Made by a program: the position numbers and the translations under genes. From positions 1 to 42,453 of the forward strand of contig DYLG01000004.1 in assembly GCA_020722215.1 (NCBI GenBank): a stretch of 42,453 bases of DNA, written 5' to 3'. This DNA comes from Desulfomonile tiedjei (GTDB lineage: Bacteria > Desulfobacterota > Desulfomonilia > Desulfomonilales > Desulfomonilaceae). The notes below the pieces were generated by a model. It had not been told where the DNA came from and ran no database searches. It saw only the letters and a list, made by a program, of their open reading frames with translations. This document shows positions 25,775 to 33,481 of the stretch, piece by piece; the stretch's first letter is position 1; each line of letters begins with the position of its first letter.

Positions 25775-26746
25775 TTACTTCGATAGGGCGGCCGTCTTGC
25801 GGGAGACGTTCTCGTCCGCGGTTTCGCCGTTTGCCTCCGAGGACGTCCCGGCGTCTCGATCGCTCCATGCCCATCCCGGGAGGCCGGCATATTCGTCCGG
25901 TTTCACTTCCCTCTTGATCCGAAGGATTTCGCTGATGTTCTCCAGGAAAACATCAGTCACACGCCCGTCGAAGCTCCTGCCTCGGCCGGAACGAATAATC
26001 TCGAGAGCCTTGTCCACGGGGTAAGGATTCTTGTAAGGCCGTTGTGATGTGAGCGCATCAAAGGTGTCAACAATGGCTACTATCCTCGCGGGCAAAGGAA
26101 TGGCCTCTCCTGCCAATCCCTCCGGATAACCGCTTCCGTCCCATCTCTCATGGTGATACAGAGCTATGCTTTCCGCTAACTGAAGGATCTCGGACTTGGA
26201 CCCGGATAGGATGTTCGCGCCGATCCTGGTATGCTGCTTGATCACCTCGAACTCTTCTTTGGCCAATTTCGCGGGTTTCAGCAGTATTTTCTCCGGGATT
26301 CCGATCTTGCCCACATCGTGCATGGGAGCTGCATAGAGTATCTGCTGTACCTGCTTCTGCGGGAGTCCGAGGCGCTCGACCAAGAGACTGCTGTAACGAC
26401 CGATACGCACAATGTGGTCGCCGGTGGCCTCGTCTTTGTATTCAGCGGCCAGGGCTAGGCGATAGATCGTGTCCAGATATGCGTCGTTCAGCTCCTGGTA
26501 AGATTGTTTAAGTTCAGCCACCGTTGTGTTAAGCGACTCAGCGTACTGCATTAATTGCTTGTAAACGGATTCCAGTTCCGCTTGCTTCGCCTTGTGGGCA
26601 TCATGGAGCTTGCGAAGGTCTTCGGCATACTTCTTGAGTTGCTCGAATCCAACCTGTTGGTCCGCCTGGTCGTCCATTTCCGCCGTCACTTCCGCTTGAG
26701 ATTGGGCAAGGGGCTTTCGCTCCTCACTCATCATGATAATAGGCAC
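25775..26746 (-). CDS. HD-GYP domain protein (cyclic-di-GMP phosphodiesterase)
   Basis: 323 residues from GTG at 26746, or 318-319 from the ATGs at 26734/26731. No clear ribosome binding site decides. Residues 34-85 form a coiled coil. The HD-GYP domain spans about 95-275, with His143-Asp144 (PMHDVGKIG) and GYP at 206-208 (DGSGYPEGL). It should hydrolyse cyclic di-GMP. There is no receiver domain. The coil is clearly similar to the N-terminal coil of the histidine kinase encoded just upstream, 40 bases away in the same transcript direction. This suggests that the two proteins bind each other or a common partner. Confidence 0.9.
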   Translation of the reverse strand: MPIIMMSEERKPLAQSQAEVTAEMDDQADQQVGFEQLKKYAEDLRKLHDAHKAKQAELESVYKQLMQYAESLNTTVAELKQSYQELNDAYLDTIYRLALAAEYKDEATGDHIVRIGRYSSLLVERLGLPQKQVQQILYAAPMHDVGKIGIPEKILLKPAKLAKEEFEVIKQHTRIGANILSGSKSEILQLAESIALYHHERWDGSGYPEGLAGEAIPLPARIVAIVDTFDALTSQRPYKNPYPVDKALEIIRSGRGRSFDGRVTDVFLENISEILRIKREVKPDEYAGLPGWAWSDRDAGTSSEANGETADENVSRKTAALSK

Positions 26747-26786
26747 TGATGTTCACTGTGCAACTTGGGACTCGGCCGCCCGCGTG

Positions 26787-28271
26787 TCATGTCTCCCAGC
26801 CGGCTCCCAAAGACGGTCGTTGGGGGAACCTGATGGGAAGCCATACGGTGAACATGGTCCCGCCTTCTGCTGAATGGACGGAGACGGAACCGCCATGATC
26901 CTCGACTATGCGTTTTGCCAAGGTCAGCCCGATTCCTGTACCATAGTTCTTCGTGGTCGAGAAGGGATTGAATATTTTCCGGAGTTCTTCCTGGGGCAGG
27001 ACTGTTCCGTGGTTACTTATCTTGATCTGAAAGTAGCTTTCGGAGTCCAGTTCTCCGGCCTGGTGAGCCTTGCCGCCAGGCACGGAAACTGCCGTTTCGA
27101 TTCGTATGGTCTCGTCGTCCGGACTTGCCTCTATCGCGTCGGATAGGAGGTTGCGCACCGCCTGGTCGAATCTCAGGGGGTCGAGGTAGATCTCACCTAT
27201 CTCCCAGCAGAGATTGGCTTCTATCCTGAGATTCTTGCGGGCCGGCATTTCGCGGTAGACCCTGACGATGTTTTCGATGATCCGGTTCGGGTCCACGCTC
27301 TCCAGAACTATTTCCCCACGTTTGGTGAAATCCACGAGACGGCCCAGTATCCGTTCCAGCCTTTCAATCTCCTTCATGATGATCCTGATGGATTCAACTC
27401 GGACCGTGGCGTCGCCGGACTCGCAGGATTCCGCCCGCTTGCTCATTCTTCGGGCGAACCCGCCGATAATTGCCAAAGGCTGGCGCAGCTCATGAGCGAC
27501 TTCCGCGGTGTAATCCGCAATGGCCTTGGCTTTGCCCGCTTCCACAATGTGCGCGTACAGGTCGTCGATAATCCGAATCTTCTCCAGCAGCTCCTCTCTG
27601 GAAGCCTTGAGGTCTTGTTCGAGACGCTTTCTGAGCGTCGTGTCCCTCATCACCCCCTCGAATCGCAAAGGGTCTTCCGGCTTTAGCTTAACGGCCTTGC
27701 ATCGGATGCGCGACCACTTTCTGTTTCCCTGGGCGTCTAGCAAGGCTACTTCCTCGTCCCAGACGCCATCCAGGGGGATCTCCAGCAGCGCCGAGACCTT
27801 GGCACGATCCTCAGGCACCACATGGTCCGCCAGATTGGTTTCCAAAAGGTTCGATATGGAACAGCCGAGGAATTTTTCCGCCTGGGTGTTCAAATAGGTG
27901 AATCGACCCTGCCGGTCGAGGACGAACATCACGTCCGGCACCCCTTCAACGAGCACCCGATAGCGACGCTCCGAATCGATCAGCCACTCCTGCATCCTCT
28001 TGCGCTCGGAGACCTCCCGCTTGAGCGCCTCGTTCACTCGAATCAGCTCGGCGGTTCGCTCCTCAACGCTCAATTCCAGGGCCGCGCGGCTGTCTCGAAG
28101 TTCCCGTATGGTTCGGTTCAGTGAGTTGGCATAGTGCAGGAGTTGCTCATGCGCACGCCGGATTTCCTCGGACTTTTCTTTGTCGGATTCGTGGAGCATA
28201 CGGAGGTCCGCGGCGCACTTGAGGAGTTGGTCAAAGCTTACCGAAGGATCAAGCAGGTCTTCTTCATTCAC
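26787..28271 (-). CDS. PAS-domain sensor histidine kinase
   Basis: 494 residues from a GTG at 28271, with GGGGAA upstream. N-terminal coil 13-66, second coil to about 95, PAS about 100-220, then HisKA with phospho-acceptor His260 (VAHELRQPL). The HATPase domain follows: NLLSDAIEAS at about 374-383 and GTGIGLTLAK near 445. In the N-box the residue that usually is Asn is Asp378, and the DxG box reads SNHG. No transmembrane segment, so it is cytoplasmic. No response regulator is adjacent; the HD-GYP gene follows it. Confidence 0.92.
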   Translation of the reverse strand: MNEEDLLDPSVSFDQLLKCAADLRMLHESDKEKSEEIRRAHEQLLHYANSLNRTIRELRDSRAALELSVEERTAELIRVNEALKREVSERKRMQEWLIDSERRYRVLVEGVPDVMFVLDRQGRFTYLNTQAEKFLGCSISNLLETNLADHVVPEDRAKVSALLEIPLDGVWDEEVALLDAQGNRKWSRIRCKAVKLKPEDPLRFEGVMRDTTLRKRLEQDLKASREELLEKIRIIDDLYAHIVEAGKAKAIADYTAEVAHELRQPLAIIGGFARRMSKRAESCESGDATVRVESIRIIMKEIERLERILGRLVDFTKRGEIVLESVDPNRIIENIVRVYREMPARKNLRIEANLCWEIGEIYLDPLRFDQAVRNLLSDAIEASPDDETIRIETAVSVPGGKAHQAGELDSESYFQIKISNHGTVLPQEELRKIFNPFSTTKNYGTGIGLTLAKRIVEDHGGSVSVHSAEGGTMFTVWLPIRFPQRPSLGAGWET

Positions 28272-28357
28272 TGATTATTCCCCTGCCACGCCTACCGGAG
28301 CGGCATTGCCTGCATCAGTTCCGGAAGTCCCGCGGCCGGGTTCGGGGTGACGGTCGA

Positions 28358-28376
28358 GGATACGCGACCGCATTTA
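28358..28376 (-). repeat. Partial copy of the GATACGCGACCG repeat end
   Basis: GGATACGCGACCGCATTTA matches the right end of the 132-bp element at 33336-33467 (GATACGCGACCGTACTT). It lies between the kinase and the pilin-like gene. Confidence 0.5.
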
Positions 28377-28388
28377 GGAAAACCTGAC

Positions 28389-29003
28389 TCAGTACCCTCG
28401 ATAATTGCCCGAGGCGTCGAACACGCTTGCGGTATGTGTCGCTGCATAAGGCGCGGGTGACCAGCTCAGCGCGGTAGTCTCGTCCACGTACCCCCGGGAG
28501 GTTCCGTCTTCTTCCACCGCCGCATATGCTTTGGAAGGCGAGAACACGTCGCCGATGCAGGCCATCACGGTACGAACCACACCCTTTTCCGGTTCCACGG
28601 GATCAATTCGTGCATTGAGTCTCCCCTTCATCTTTATGAAGTACATAAATCTCGTGGCCCCACCCTTCGGACGGCTCCCGCGGATCGGGGTCGTGTAAAC
28701 GGTCAACGTCGGCGTGTCCAGGTAAGCCCTCACGTCGCACTTCTCCGATGTTCCTCCCCAACCGTAGAAAGGACCTGTCAGGTCTGACAACTTGGTCGGC
28801 GGCGCCTCGTTCTTGTTCAGGGGATCGCCCAGATACTGTTCCCAGGCAGCCATGATGTTTACCAGGTCCTGATGCGCCATCTTGTCGCAAGATGATAGTT
28901 TGTAGTCTATATAATAGGGCACGGCAATCATCAACAGCAGCGAGATGAACGTCAGGACGAACATAATCTCTATCATCGAGTATCCGTGCTTTCTCATGAA
29001 CAT
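28389..29003 (-). CDS. Type IV pilin-like protein
   Basis: 204 residues. The start has AGGAGG nine bases upstream. The N-terminus is KHGYSMIEIMFVLTFISLL, a prepilin-type leader: Gly before the cleavage site, then a hydrophobic helix with Glu at position 5 of the mature protein. The canonical first mature residue Phe is Tyr here. The globular domain has few cysteines (Cys34 region, CDVRAY, CIGD). It could be a major or minor pilin of type IV pili or a type II secretion pseudopilin; no assembly genes are nearby. It is followed in the same direction by the kinase and HD-GYP genes after a 117-base gap. Confidence 0.85.
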   Translation of the reverse strand: MFMRKHGYSMIEIMFVLTFISLLLMIAVPYYIDYKLSSCDKMAHQDLVNIMAAWEQYLGDPLNKNEAPPTKLSDLTGPFYGWGGTSEKCDVRAYLDTPTLTVYTTPIRGSRPKGGATRFMYFIKMKGRLNARIDPVEPEKGVVRTVMACIGDVFSPSKAYAAVEEDGTSRGYVDETTALSWSPAPYAATHTASVFDASGNYRGY

Positions 29004-29289
29004 GGCGGTGCACCTCCTTGGAGCGAAAATCCTTGCGCTGCAACGCCCGGATTTCCAACGCGGACGTCGGACGGCCCTTTGGCTTTCCGCTCATCAGGGC
29101 CCTCACACATAGGCGTCATCGAGCCTTCCATCATGGTTTCGTTCAATGCTACCGGCAGCTCTTTTCGGCGCCGACTAACCCCGTTGTTAGTTTATCAGAA
29201 AGATGGACCGGGGGCAACCCCAAGAAGCGGCGACTCGGCACCCCCTGCCCCCGGAAGGCCGGATGGTTTCACGTTCCCTCCAATTTCGC

Positions 29290-29317
29290 TTGATCATCTC
29301 ACCGGATGGTCTAAAAT
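29290..29317 (+). promoter_or_regulatory. Promoter candidate for the 29363 gene
   Basis: TTGATC (29290-29295), 16-base spacer and TAAAAT (29312-29317), 45 bases before the start. The same divergent gap also serves the pilin-like gene on the minus strand and contains an ACTAAC/GTTAGT inverted repeat near 29174-29192. Confidence 0.45.
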
Positions 29318-29362
29318 AAAAGGGTAGGAGGCGTTTCGGGGTGTCCCAAATAGCGGAAGGCG

Positions 29363-30844
29363 GTGAATGCAGCAAGGATGGCCAAACGAAAAATAAGCGT
29401 TGAGCAGATAGTCCGGGACATTCGTTCGGGCCAACCTGATTCCGCCATTATGGAAAAGTACGATCTTTCGGCGGAAGACTTGCACAAAATACTTATCAAG
29501 CTTGTGGAAAGGGGGTTCATCAAGCCGGCGGATCTTGAGCGAGACCAGCCGGACACTGTCCAAACCGTTCTCGTGTCAGGCGACTTGGAGGTCGTGACCG
29601 ATCCCTTGGCTGCATCTATTGCACGCACAAGCGTTCAAACGCGTCAACAGAAAACCGGCCCCCAGCCTGCGATCATAGGAAAGCCCAAGGAGGACAAGCC
29701 TCCGTCGCGCATCGTCCCCCCAGCGGAAAAACCCGGACCGCCAGGTACTGAGCGGACAGTTGAGGTCGAACCCGCATCAGTGGACAAACAGCCCCGTGTG
29801 ACAAAGGCGCCTCCGGCCTCGGTCAGTCCTGCACAAGCAGAGGCTGCGCGGACGGATGCAAAGAAGAGTGCGGAGAAGCCTGTGATCAGCGCGGCTGACG
29901 TGATTGCCGACTTGAGAGCAGGCATGGACGACGCAGCACTCATGAGAAAATACAAGCTTACGGCCAAGGGATGCCAAAGCCTCTGCAGAAAACTGGTCAA
30001 GGCAAAGGTGATCTCTCAGGAGGAAATTGATGGAAGAAGCTCCGTTCTGAGATCTACGGTCAACATAGCCGGAGTCATGGACGAACTGGATGATTCAACT
30101 CCTCAGGAGGAGGCCGAAGCCCCGGCGCGCAAGTCCCCTCCGTCGGCTGCCCTGCGAAGGGAGGAACGGAAGGAACGCCCTTCAACGGTGAAGAAAGCTC
30201 CCGCTCCCAGGCCTCAAACTGAGCCGAAGGAAGGTGAACGCGCCGCGGTCCCGGCCAAACCGGCCCCGTTGGCCGCCAGGGAAGATAAGAAGGCTGCTCC
30301 TGCAGAGGAACAGGTCCCGGAAGAAGTTACTGAGGCAGGCGACGGTCGTTTCATCGTGGAGACTTTCTGGTACGACAACAACATCGTGACGGTGCTGCTT
30401 CTGTTCACACTGTTTCCCGTTGGCTTCTACGCCCTGTATCGCAACAGAGAACTTTCCCAAAATGGAAAGAGCCTTCTCTTGGGCGCTTGGACGTTGGTCG
30501 TGGTCTCCGTCGTGTACGTGGTTTTTTGGTGGAAGCCGGGGGAGTCTCCGGAGGCAGCCGACATTATGCGCAATCTAAACGCGCAGAAGAAATACTGCAG
30601 ATTCCAGGTGGAAGGTCTTTTCAGCCGAACCCTCACCATCGATTGGACAACACGGACTGGTGAACAGGACAAGAAGGAGATCCTTGCAGCGCTGGAACTC
30701 TCCAAGGGCCGGTTGACACACGATGGAGTGCGGTACGTCAAGTACCCGAATCCCGACGGGTCATACACGATCAAGAATCTGGAAACGGGTGAGGAAAAGA
30801 CAACGACGGAAAAGGCGCTTCCCTGGTTCCAGAGAGCACCGTGA
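29363..30844 (+). CDS. Two-pass membrane protein with a duplicated helical module
   Basis: 493 residues from GTG at 29363, or 488 from the ATG at 29378; the ribosome binding site does not decide. Two copies of a module of about 50 residues occur at 11-61 and 175-225, each with I-x-DIRSG/LRAG, an MEKY/MRKY-L and a KLV-x-x-x-I core, resembling a small winged or helical domain. Pro/Glu/Lys-rich linkers lie between and after (about 100-170, 245-325). Two transmembrane segments follow at about 340-359 and 370-390, then a C-terminal globular domain of 100 residues. I do not recognise the product. It precedes the glycosyltransferase genes by 22 bases. Confidence 0.75.
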   Translation: MNAARMAKRKISVEQIVRDIRSGQPDSAIMEKYDLSAEDLHKILIKLVERGFIKPADLERDQPDTVQTVLVSGDLEVVTDPLAASIARTSVQTRQQKTGPQPAIIGKPKEDKPPSRIVPPAEKPGPPGTERTVEVEPASVDKQPRVTKAPPASVSPAQAEAARTDAKKSAEKPVISAADVIADLRAGMDDAALMRKYKLTAKGCQSLCRKLVKAKVISQEEIDGRSSVLRSTVNIAGVMDELDDSTPQEEAEAPARKSPPSAALRREERKERPSTVKKAPAPRPQTEPKEGERAAVPAKPAPLAAREDKKAAPAEEQVPEEVTEAGDGRFIVETFWYDNNIVTVLLLFTLFPVGFYALYRNRELSQNGKSLLLGAWTLVVVSVVYVVFWWKPGESPEAADIMRNLNAQKKYCRFQVEGLFSRTLTIDWTTRTGEQDKKEILAALELSKGRLTHDGVRYVKYPNPDGSYTIKNLETGEEKTTTEKALPWFQRAP

Positions 30845-30866
30845 CGAGATTGGCGGAGCTGCGCAG

Positions 30867-32123
30867 ATGAGGGTTCTCCAGCTTAACACGTACGACATCA
30901 CAGGTGGTGCTGCTCGAGCCGCGTACCGGATCCATACCGGTTTGCGGCGCATAGGCACTGACTCCAGGATGTTGGTCAAGTACAAGGCCGGTGCGGACGA
31001 CAGCGTGATCAGCACGACCTCCGAGTTCTCTCGCAAGGTGCTGGGCAAGTTTTTCCACCCTGATCTCCTGCCTCTAGTTCTTTACCCAAAGGGTCTTCGG
31101 ATTCCCTGGGGCATAGGATGGCTGCCCAACGGAGTGCTGTCGCGCATACGGCGGGAGAGTCCCGATCTGATCCACCTGCACTGGATTTGCCGCGGATTCG
31201 TACCCATCAAAGCCTTGCGCGGCTTGAAAGCTCCGATTGTATGGACCCTCCATGATATGTGGGCATTCACCGGAGGATGTCATTACGCAAACGGATGCGA
31301 TGCATATACCCGGGTGTGCGGCTGCTGTCCCCAGCTCTCGTCCAGGCTGGATAATGACCTGAGCCGCTGGGTCCGGAACACGAAAGGGAAGGCCTGGGAA
31401 AACGTCGATCTGACCATAGTTACCCCCAGCAGATGGCTTGCTCAGTGCGCCCGCGCCAGTTCCCTTCTGAGAGACCGACGCGTCGAGGTGATTCCCAACG
31501 GAATAGACACGGACGTGTTCCGACCGCAGCCAGGAAGGCCACCCGAAGTCCTTGCGCAAGTCCAGGCAAACAAGAAGATCATCCTCATGGGCGGAATCAA
31601 GAGCAATACGGACCCGCGAAAGGGCTTTCAGTTCATCCAGCCGGCCTTGAGAAAGCTTGCTTCCGAGGGGCTGGCGGAACAGGCGGAACTGGTAGTCTTC
31701 GGAGACAGGAAAACTGCTCGCCAGCCCGACCTGGGCCTGAAAACGACCTATCTCGGCCACATACACAACGAGGACGTACTCTCCGGCCTCTACGCTTGTG
31801 CCGACGTTTTCGTGGTACCCTCCGTGCAGGACAATTTGCCCAACACGGTAATGGAGTCTCTCGCATGCGGCACGCCCTGCGTGGCTTTTGACATCGGCGG
31901 CATTTCCGACATGATCGAACATGACCGAACCGGTTACCTGGCCCGGCCTTTTGAAGTGGAAGATCTGGCGCACGGAATATCACGGATCCTGCGGGATGAC
32001 GTCCTGAGGAAAACAATGTCCGAGCAGGCAAGAACCAAAGTGGAGATCGAATTCGCTCTGGAGAAGGTCGCCGCGCGATATAGAAGCCTCTATGATGAAT
32101 TGCTGGACAAAAGCCGCAAATAA
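30867..32123 (+). CDS. Glycosyltransferase family 4 (GT-B fold)
   Basis: 418 residues from the ATG at 30867, with GGAG eight bases upstream. The start MRVLQLNTYDITGGAARAAY matches a GT-B N-terminal Rossmann domain with a donor-side GG loop. Typical GT4 features follow: IPNGIDTDVFRP, FGDRKTAR, LGHI and the EX7E-like PSVQDNLPNTVMESLACGTPCVAF motif (about 310-330). It should add a hexose or similar sugar to a growing lipid-linked glycan. It belongs with the adjacent GT2 and Wzc-like genes to an exopolysaccharide locus. Confidence 0.9.
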   Translation: MRVLQLNTYDITGGAARAAYRIHTGLRRIGTDSRMLVKYKAGADDSVISTTSEFSRKVLGKFFHPDLLPLVLYPKGLRIPWGIGWLPNGVLSRIRRESPDLIHLHWICRGFVPIKALRGLKAPIVWTLHDMWAFTGGCHYANGCDAYTRVCGCCPQLSSRLDNDLSRWVRNTKGKAWENVDLTIVTPSRWLAQCARASSLLRDRRVEVIPNGIDTDVFRPQPGRPPEVLAQVQANKKIILMGGIKSNTDPRKGFQFIQPALRKLASEGLAEQAELVVFGDRKTARQPDLGLKTTYLGHIHNEDVLSGLYACADVFVVPSVQDNLPNTVMESLACGTPCVAFDIGGISDMIEHDRTGYLARPFEVEDLAHGISRILRDDVLRKTMSEQARTKVEIEFALEKVAARYRSLYDELLDKSRK

Positions 32124-32154
32124 TGAACCGTTGCCTTGGCCCAGACGAAAGAAG

Positions 32155-32937
32155 ATGTCGTCACAACCCCTCAGCATTTCGATCATAACCGCATGCAGAA
32201 ATTCGGAGGCTGTCATCGGCCACTGCATCGAAAGCGTGTTGAGTCAAGACTACCCATCTGAGCACATCATCGTGGACGGATGTTCGTCTGACAACACGTT
32301 GGCAATAGTTCGCCGGTACTCGTCGCGCATTGCCCGCGTGATCAGCGAGCCCGACCAGGGCATGTACGACGCGATGAACAAGGGGATCGCCGCAGCAACC
32401 GGAGACCTCTTGGGGATTCTGAACTCCGACGATTACTATGCCCATGAGGGAGTGTTGTCCCGTGTTGCGGGAGCCCTCGAATCTTCGGGGGCCGATTCTT
32501 GTTATGGGGATCTGGTTTATGTAGATCCCCGGGATACATCGAAGGTTGTTCGCCGGTGGAAATCGCGGCCGTACGAACGCAAGCTTTTCCTTCGAGGTTG
32601 GATGCCTCCGCACCCCACCTTTTTCGTGAGGCGGGCAGTGTACGAGAAGCTCGGCAGCTTCAGGCTCGACCTGGGTACTGCCGCGGACTACGAGCTGATG
32701 CTGAGATTCCTCATGAAGCACGGAATAAGCACCTGCCATATTCCCGAGGTGCTCGTGGTCATGAGGACCGGTGGCGCCGCAGGCAGGTCTTTGTTTACCC
32801 GACTCAGGGCCAACCGGGCAGACAAGCGGGCATGGAAGGTCAACGGACTCAAACCCAGGCCGTGGACGATTGTTGTCAAGCCGCTGTCAAAGATGGGCCA
32901 GTTTCTGTTTCGGGCCCCCAAGAGCGGGCTCCGGTGA
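32155..32937 (+). CDS. Glycosyltransferase family 2 (GT-A fold)
   Basis: 260 residues from the ATG at 32155; the GAAAGAAG upstream is a weak ribosome binding site. Residues 7-110 form the GT-A nucleotide-binding domain: SISIITACRN, VDGCSSDNT, the catalytic/acceptor region EPDQGMYDAMNKGI and the DxD-like NSDDYY at about 95. It is likely to transfer a sugar from a nucleotide donor to the same polysaccharide as the GT4 enzyme. It is 32 bases after that gene. GGAGCC-rich repeats follow its stop. Confidence 0.9.
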   Translation: MSSQPLSISIITACRNSEAVIGHCIESVLSQDYPSEHIIVDGCSSDNTLAIVRRYSSRIARVISEPDQGMYDAMNKGIAAATGDLLGILNSDDYYAHEGVLSRVAGALESSGADSCYGDLVYVDPRDTSKVVRRWKSRPYERKLFLRGWMPPHPTFFVRRAVYEKLGSFRLDLGTAADYELMLRFLMKHGISTCHIPEVLVVMRTGGAAGRSLFTRLRANRADKRAWKVNGLKPRPWTIVVKPLSKMGQFLFRAPKSGLR

Positions 32938-32950
32938 GGTAAGAATTCAC

Positions 32951-32968
32951 CGGGGAGCCCCCTTCTTA
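32951..32968. repeat. GGAGGCCCC repeat, partial
   Basis: CCGGGGAGCCCCCTTCTT resembles the left half of the hairpin at 22747-22776. It lies just after the GT2 gene. Confidence 0.45.
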
Positions 32969-33048
32969 TAAATAACATGTGATTTCTTCGCTTCTCGCGA
33001 AGAAAACGTGGAAAATGGGCACGAAACCCCAACGATTCAGGTTCGTTA

Positions 33049-33073
33049 AGGGCGACCGCCGGTCGCCCCTACA
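33049..33073. repeat. GGGGCG hairpin repeat
   Basis: GGGCGACCG (33051-33059) and CGGTCGCCC (33061-33069) form a 9-bp stem with a 1-base centre, followed by CTACA. It is one of the GGGGCG hairpin family and lies directly before octamer copy d. Confidence 0.75.
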
Positions 33074-33079
33074 GAATCC

Positions 33080-33105
33080 TTGGTGTCTTGGTGCCTTGGT
33101 GGTTA
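33080..33105 (+). repeat. CTTGGTG octamer repeat, copy d
   Basis: 8-mers CTTGGTGT, CTTGGTGC, CTTGGTGG then TT. It lies between two hairpin repeats after the GT2 gene. Confidence 0.75.
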
Positions 33106-33116
33106 GTTTTTCTTTT

Positions 33117-33164
33117 TGGTTGCGGCCGGAGGCCGCGTCGTGCAAGAAGGGGCCTCCCCGGCCC
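33117..33164 (-). repeat. GGAGGCCCC hairpin repeat, inverted copy
   Basis: It matches the reverse complement of 22745-22790: GGTTGCGGCCGGAGGCC, a changed middle, then GGGGCCTCCCCGG. The octamer repeat lies on its left side in both copies, but the hairpin is inverted relative to it. Confidence 0.7.
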
Positions 33165-33335
33165 CCTCCACCAAGAACTCTTCAAATGCCGGCCTGCATC
33201 CACCTTCGGCGGCTGCGGGCCGGATACTCAGCGCCACGCACCTGTTGGGTAGCCAACATGAGGCGGGTCCTGTCGGCACACGCAGTCAACAACCCGCCAA
33301 GGGAACGCTAGGCGGGACTTAGTAGACGATGGCGT

Positions 33336-33467
33336 AAATACGGTCGCGTATCTCTTCGACCGGGGCACGGTTCTCGACGGTGCGGATCGGTCGCGACCGG
33401 CGTCCCTCCCGGTCGTTGACCCAAGGACGGCACGGAGGCCGGTCCCTCCGGATACGCGACCGTACTT
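33336..33467. repeat. 132-bp element with terminal inverted repeats
   Basis: 17-bp ends match at 16 positions: AAATACGGTCGCGTATC (33336-33352) and the complement of GATACGCGACCGTACTT (33451-33467). The interior has further GC-rich hairpins. The interior recurs, inverted, at 1-45 and an end recurs at 28358-28376. The shape is that of a small non-coding mobile-like element, such as a MITE or REP-type unit. It contains no reading frame. Confidence 0.7.
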
Positions 33468-33481
33468 ATGAAACGAACCCT

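Noticed and set aside
31074-31973. 299-codon minus-strand open frame opposite the GT4 gene
   Set aside because: The GT4 frame has full family motifs; the other strand has none.
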